Assembly: GCA_031553495.1 (NCBI GenBank)
Contig: JAVBLN010000039.1
Span: 12,157-76,156, forward strand
Origin: Pinibacter sp031553495
GTDB taxonomy: Bacteria; Bacteroidota; Bacteroidia; Chitinophagales; Chitinophagaceae
DNA length: 64,000 nucleotides
Reading direction: 5' to 3'
Below, piece by piece: positions 59,632 to 64,000 of the stretch. A program made the translations under genes and the position numbers. The first letter of the stretch is position 1. The number at the start of each line of letters is the position of its first letter. The notes beneath the pieces are model-generated. The model was given only the letters and a program-made list of their open reading frames with translations. It did no database searches and had not been told where the DNA came from.

Positions 59632-59990
59632 CGTCCTGAAAAAAGTCGACATTTTTTTGAGTTGTTTATTCCGCACCTGGAGCTAACATGTCGAACAGCA
59701 CCGTTGTTTAACCACAAGGGGCACAATAGAGGCTCAAGGTACACAAGGGTTTGCTGAATTGTTACCAACCCTTGTGTGCCTTGTGCTTTCCTGGTGAACC
59801 TTGTGGTTAAAATAAATTGAGAATGGAGAATGCTGTATAGTTGAAAGTTGAAAGTGCTTTTTACACTGATTGCAAGCAAAAACAAAAGCACTCATTACTC
59901 AAAACTCATAACTTGCTCAATAGCATTCCTACCGCACAAGTGTGCGACGCAACGGCCGCTCAATAGTAGCAATACCGCCGGGCTCATAAA
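59632..59990. repeat. Composite spacer repeat R1, copy 2
   Basis: Direct copy of 290-613. It differs by an extra GTTGAAA heptad block near 59843-59856. Begins with a possible IS end (59632-59651) and ends in GTC copy 32. Confidence 0.85.
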
Positions 59991-59996
59991 AAAACT
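59915..59996 (-). repeat. GTC element copy 32 (variant core)
   Basis: Core GTTGCGTCGCACACTTGTGC on the minus strand; left arm CTACTATTGAGCGGCC. Downstream of purH in its direction. Confidence 0.82.
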
Positions 59997-60076
59997 CCTA
60001 AATAATGATTCGGTTATTATATACTTGTGCAAGCGAAAAATAAACCGTTCAACAATTCAATAACTCAATAATTCGA

Positions 60077-61588
60077 TCAATGCCTGAAATGACGCATACC
60101 TGTCATTACCATAGCCAGGTTGTGTTGCTTGCAATACTCAATCGAATCCTTATCGCGAATAGAACCACCGGGCTGTATAAAAGCTTCCATTCCTTCCGCA
60201 TGGCTCATTTGCACGCAATCGTTAAAAGGGAAGAACGCGTCGCTGGCCAATACCGCGCCTTTTAAATCGAAATTGAATTGTTTCGCTTTTTCGATAGCGT
60301 GGCGCAAAGCATCTACACGACTGGTTTGTCCGCAGCCTTTACCAATTAGTTGCTTGTTTTTTATCAACGCGATGGCATTGCTTTTTAAATGTTTGCAAAC
60401 AAGATTCGCGAATATCAAATCACTTTTTTCCGTTTCAGTTGTAGATCTGCCGCCCACTTCATCCCACTTCTCATAATTGCCTTCATCTGTTTGCTGTACC
60501 AGCACACCATTAAGTAGCGATTTGTACTGGCTTTTAGCGCTCAGCGACGCTTTGCTTTGTAGTAATATCCTGTTCTTTTTCGATTTCAACACTTCCAGTG
60601 CATCCGCATCAAAAGCAGGCGCAATCAGCACTTCAAAGAAAATTTCATTAATAGCATCAGCAGTGGCTTTGTCAATAACTCCATTACTTACTAACACACC
60701 GCCAAATGCGCTTTCAGAATCGCCGGCCAGTGCGGCATTCCACGCATCCTTCACAGAAGGCCTTTGCGCAACACCGCAAACATTTGTATGTTTAATGATC
60801 GCGAAGGTATTATCGGAAAATTCTTTTATTAACTGCATTGCGGCGTCTACATCCACCAGGTTGTTGTATGAAAGCTCTTTACCATTAAGCTGCGTAAACA
60901 ATTCTTCAATGCTACCGTAAAAAATGCCCTGTTGATGCGGGTTTTCGCCATATCGCATAATTTTTGCATCCGGCACGGATTCAAAAAAGTAGTTGCCGTT
61001 AGTTGGAGTAAAATATTTTGAAATAGCCACATCATAATGTGCGCATACCTCAAAAGCCTTTGCAGCAAAGGTTTTGCGTTGATCAATAGTTGTTTCGCCT
61101 TTTTGTTCTGTAAGCAATTGATTCAGTAACGCGTAATCTTTTTTGGAAGCCACCACCACCACATCGCTAAAGTTTTTTGCAGCACCACGAATCATAGACG
61201 GCCCACCAATATCAATTTTTTCAATAATCAGTTTTTCATCATTGGTAGAAGCAACAGTTTCTTCGAATGGATACAAATCCACAATAACAAGATCCAATTC
61301 AGGAATTTCATATTGTTTCATTTCATTCAAATCCTGTTCATTATTCCTTCTTCCCAAAATACCGCCAAACACCTTTGGATGCAGCGTTTTTACCCTTCCG
61401 CCAAGTATAGAAGGATAGGATGTCACATCTTCAACCGGCACACATTTAATACCCAGTTTTTCAATAAATTGTTGTGTACCGCCCGTACTGTAAATTGTTA
61501 CACCAAGGTCAGAAAGTGTTTTTACTATAGATTCCAGACCGTCTTTATAAAAAACGGAGATCAATGCGGATTGAATTTTTTTGTTCAT
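60077..61588 (-). CDS. purH: Bifunctional phosphoribosylaminoimidazolecarboxamide formyltransferase/IMP cyclohydrolase
   Basis: It performs the last two steps of IMP synthesis. About 504 residues from the ATG at 61588 (MNKKIQSALISVFYKDG); the earlier Met at 61648 gives an unlikely hydrophobic extension. The N-terminal cyclohydrolase domain has YSTGGTQQFIEKLG, VTSYPSILGGRVKTLHPKVFGGIL and IDIGGPSMIRGAAKN. The C-terminal AICAR formyltransferase domain has RYGENPHQQGIFY, IKHTNVCGVA, SAFGGVLVSN and IGKGCGQTSRVDAL. Alone in its transcript. Confidence 0.95.
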   Translation of the reverse strand: MNKKIQSALISVFYKDGLESIVKTLSDLGVTIYSTGGTQQFIEKLGIKCVPVEDVTSYPSILGGRVKTLHPKVFGGILGRRNNEQDLNEMKQYEIPELDLVIVDLYPFEETVASTNDEKLIIEKIDIGGPSMIRGAAKNFSDVVVVASKKDYALLNQLLTEQKGETTIDQRKTFAAKAFEVCAHYDVAISKYFTPTNGNYFFESVPDAKIMRYGENPHQQGIFYGSIEELFTQLNGKELSYNNLVDVDAAMQLIKEFSDNTFAIIKHTNVCGVAQRPSVKDAWNAALAGDSESAFGGVLVSNGVIDKATADAINEIFFEVLIAPAFDADALEVLKSKKNRILLQSKASLSAKSQYKSLLNGVLVQQTDEGNYEKWDEVGGRSTTETEKSDLIFANLVCKHLKSNAIALIKNKQLIGKGCGQTSRVDALRHAIEKAKQFNFDLKGAVLASDAFFPFNDCVQMSHAEGMEAFIQPGGSIRDKDSIEYCKQHNLAMVMTGMRHFRH

Positions 61589-61743
61589 AACTAATACAAA
61601 TTGGCTGTTGCAAAAAAGGAAAATTACTAAGCTGAATAAGAGGTGCAAATGTAGCCAAAAAAAAATTCATGCTCTCATGAGGTCGCAAAGCGATTTTGCA
61701 GTATTTATCCTTTCGTTATGGTTTTCAAAAAATTCGCAAAGTA

Positions 61744-61854
61744 TATTTTACACAGTGTAAAAATGAACAGAAATTTTTTTTGTGTACCAACGGTAGTGCT
61801 ACTATTAAGCATCGTTGTGTCACTCACTTGTACGGTAGTAATGCTATTGGGCAA
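61744..61854 (+). repeat. GTC element copy 33
   Basis: The 5' end TATTTTACAC-A-GTGTAAAA is an 8-bp near-perfect hairpin after TA, followed by T-run, arms and core. Oriented against both flanking genes. Confidence 0.87.
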
Positions 61855-62025
61855 GTTGCTCGTGGTTGATTGTTAGTGCTTGAAGTCAGAAGCGCAGGGA
61901 TTTCTCGCACGGCTTGGTTTATTATGAGTTGCGGTATTTCTTATTAGCAACATCAAAAACTCGTGCTCGAAATGACGGAGAAGATCGTTTACTATTCAAT
62001 AGGTTATTGAAAAAAAAGTAAAACA

Positions 62026-62058
62026 AAATGTCCTACACCTTAAAGATGTAGGACATTT
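62026..62058. repeat. TGTCCTACACCT hairpin, copy 5 (degenerate)
   Basis: One mismatch in the stem and a loop one base shorter than in the other copies. Lies 46 bp after the end of the tyrosine phenol-lyase gene. Confidence 0.8.
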
Positions 62059-62103
62059 GTGTGTATATGTATTTTCTTCAGATATCTGATTTCTTATCAG
62101 CCA

Positions 62104-63486
62104 TTACAGTTTTTCAAACCTTGCCTGGAAGAAGCGCAGGTACTTAGGTTCGTAAACCATTTTCATACCCTTTATTTCATTTCTTCTTTCATATACTCTT
62201 GCGGTTGATTCGGCGATAACATCCATATGTGCCTGCGTATACACGCGGCGAGGAATAGTGAACCTTACCAGCTCCAGCTTCGGATAATAGTTATTACCTT
62301 CCGCATCTCTGCCGGCAGACACGATACCTCTTTCCATAGTGCGCACACCGGAATCGAGATAAATTTCCGCGGCTAATGTTTGTGCAGTATATTCATCTTG
62401 TGGAATGTGAGGTAAAAACGCTTTGGCGTCAACAAAAATACCATGTCCGCCAATAGGCTGTACGATAGGCACACCATACTCAATCATTTTTTCTCCGAGG
62501 TAGATCACCTGTCCTACTCTTGCGCGAATATGATCATCAGACACGGATTCTCTTATACCTATGGCCATAGCTTCCATATCGCGGCCAGCGAGGCCTCCGT
62601 AAGTATGCAGCCCTTCATACACCACAACCATGTTGCGGGCTTCTTCAAATACATCCCAGTCGTTAACAGCCAGGAAGCCGCCAATATTTACAAGCGCATC
62701 TTTCTTTGCACTCATGGTAGCGCCGTCTGTTAAGGAACAGATCAGTTTTACGATTTCAGCAATTGAATGATCCTGGAATCCCGGTTCGCGTTGCTTAATG
62801 AAATAAGCATTTTCAGCAACCCTTGTCATGTCGTGAATAATGCGTATACCGTGTTTTTTTGTAAAGGCTCTTAATTCTTTTAAGTTCTCGATGCTGATGG
62901 GTTGGCCTCCTGCCATATTCACCGCAGTGGCAATACTCACATAAGGAATTTTTTCTGCTCCATGTTTTTTTACCAGGGCCTCAAGTTTATTCATATCCAC
63001 ATTTCCCTTGAAAGGGTGGTTGTTCGTAGGATCATGGGCTTCATCAATAATCACATCCACAAAAGTGCCGCCTGCCAGTTCCTGGTGCAAACGTGTTGTG
63101 GTAAAATACATGTTGCCCGGAATGATATCGCCCTTCTTTATTAAAATTTGAGAGAGGATATTTTCGGCGCCTCTTCCCTGGTGGGTTGGAACAAGGTATT
63201 CGTAGCCGTAAGTTTCTTTCACGGCATCTTCAAGGTTGTAGAAATTTCTGCTGCCTGCATAAGCTTCATCGCCCAACATCATGCCGGCCCACTGACGGTC
63301 ACTCATAGCTGAAGTTCCGCTATCTGTAAGCAGATCGATATACACATCTTCCGAGCGCAGGAGGAAGGTATTATAACCGGCTTCTTCCAGTGCTTTTTTA
63401 CGTTGTTCAGGGGTGGTCATTTTTAAGAGTTCCACCATCTTGATCTTGAAGGGCTCAGCCCAACTAGCTTTTCTTTTTGTGTCCAT
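62104..63486 (-). CDS. tpl: Tyrosine phenol-lyase
   Basis: A PLP enzyme of the beta-eliminating lyase family, 460 residues. It splits tyrosine to phenol, pyruvate and ammonia, or runs in reverse. Residues align with a constant offset of five to the Citrobacter enzyme: Arg105 in THQGRGAE, Thr129 in NMYFTTTR, Asp219 and Arg222 in HDMTR, PLP lysine Lys262 in MSAKKD, and Arg386 in GVRTMERG. Thr129 and Arg386 bind the phenolic OH and separate it from tryptophanase, which has Asp and a hydrophobic residue there. It is a single gene. A transporter is not adjacent. Confidence 0.9.
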   Translation of the reverse strand: MDTKRKASWAEPFKIKMVELLKMTTPEQRKKALEEAGYNTFLLRSEDVYIDLLTDSGTSAMSDRQWAGMMLGDEAYAGSRNFYNLEDAVKETYGYEYLVPTHQGRGAENILSQILIKKGDIIPGNMYFTTTRLHQELAGGTFVDVIIDEAHDPTNNHPFKGNVDMNKLEALVKKHGAEKIPYVSIATAVNMAGGQPISIENLKELRAFTKKHGIRIIHDMTRVAENAYFIKQREPGFQDHSIAEIVKLICSLTDGATMSAKKDALVNIGGFLAVNDWDVFEEARNMVVVYEGLHTYGGLAGRDMEAMAIGIRESVSDDHIRARVGQVIYLGEKMIEYGVPIVQPIGGHGIFVDAKAFLPHIPQDEYTAQTLAAEIYLDSGVRTMERGIVSAGRDAEGNNYYPKLELVRFTIPRRVYTQAHMDVIAESTARVYERRNEIKGMKMVYEPKYLRFFQARFEKL

Positions 63487-63802
63487 AATGATAAATTATT
63501 GATTTGGGAAAATAAATTTCATGGGTTGCCAGCCATAGTTGAATGACGGGCATATTGATTCAATCAAATAAAATTGACAGGAAATACAACGTTCCTTAGA
63601 TCACATTATATTATAAAGAAGAGTGGTCAGGAGAAGTCATTGAAAGACACTCCATTAAAAGCACATATTTTTTGCGCTTGTCATTAAACCGTTTGAATGG
63701 ATAATCTGGTCTCATAGTATGCCTGCGAGGAGATAAATATAGGGTTTTTCATATTACTGAATGATGATTACCCTCATTCAATTAATAATGAATAATTAAT
63801 AA
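63487..63802. other. Spacer upstream of tyrosine phenol-lyase
   Basis: No gene seen. It must contain the promoter of the lyase gene. A TTAATAA-class heptad run is at 63782-63802. Confidence 0.5.
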
Positions 63803-64000
63803 TAGGATTAATTATTTAGTTCGCAAACTCTATACGAGCATTACGGGATTAGCCTTTCTGTTATAAAAATGTATTTGCTAGAAAACCTGTTATTTACTTA
63901 AACACCTGAAAATAAGGAATCCCACTGTAGCCAATAGTAAAGTATGCAGCCGCTAAAGCGATGAATAGCATTCCCTTTGCTGAAGTCACAGTAGTACAAA
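63803..64000. repeat. Composite spacer repeat R5, copy 2 (cut by window end)
   Basis: Direct copy of 49395-49600, ending in the degenerate GTC element copy 34 (63958-64000). Confidence 0.85.

Noticed and set aside
1..64000. CRISPR array
   Set aside because: The repeats are dispersed, in both orientations, with genes between them and no regular spacers or cas genes.

Overview
The window looks like a chromosomal segment of a member of the Bacteroidota, most like the Chitinophagaceae. This rests on gene content: a T9SS C-terminal sorting domain, a FecR/DUF4974-type protein, DUF3810, DUF3108, LVIVD-repeat and choice-of-anchor-Q proteins, a TonB-family protein, a class D beta-lactamase lipoprotein, and AT-rich TAnnTTTG-like promoter boxes. 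No rRNA, tRNA or CRISPR array was seen. Most genes are housekeeping genes with short intergenic gaps broken up by repeat-rich spacers of 300-900 bp.

Layout. 1-273: 3' end of an L,D-transpeptidase. 681-5652: acs, two small membrane or lipoprotein genes, and a DUF47-Pit phosphate uptake pair. 6231-8653: ruvC, divergent from a flippase-like membrane protein and a DUF3108 protein. 9103-11236: an outer-membrane/LVIVD lipoprotein pair and a small protein with its own terminator. 11679-17480: M23 peptidase, acyltransferase, fabH, class D beta-lactamase. 17943-24531: pheT, a coiled-coil protein, zapA, a PIN toxin-antitoxin pair, yraN, manA and a DUF6580 protein. 24811-27172: a decayed GH31 glycosidase and an intact GH29 fucosidase. 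27392-33977: rnhA, DUF3810, glutathione peroxidase, a surface lipoprotein, comF, radA. 34798-43322: Zn-peptidase, HerA-like ATPase, TonB protein, LytS/LytTR pair, phosphopantetheinyl transferase, dcd, and a two-component system whose regulator is split by a frameshift. 43319-50834: its kinase, uvrB, mgsA, a T9SS protein, a FecR-like lipoprotein, recA. 51182-63486: ackA-pta, a sialate O-acetylesterase, sixA, a polysaccharide deacetylase, purH and a tyrosine phenol-lyase.

The most unusual content lies between the genes. A dispersed element, here called the GTC element after its core GTTGTGTCAC, occurs about 35 times in 64 kb and never inside an intact gene. Its full-length form is about 146-150 bp. 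It has imperfect terminal inverted repeats starting TACT. One copy interrupts the decayed GH31 gene; removing the copy plus one flanking TA restores the reading frame exactly. This is the structure of a miniature inverted-repeat transposable element with TA target duplication. Many copies lie just downstream of a gene stop codon in the gene's own direction, and the 5' end of the element is an AT-rich hairpin followed by a T-run, so they may have been co-opted as transcript 3' ends.

The spacers also hold heptanucleotide (7-bp period) arrays of several sequence classes, a second hairpin family (TGTCCTACACCT), and five pairs of long composite spacer duplications. No autonomous transposase is present in the window.
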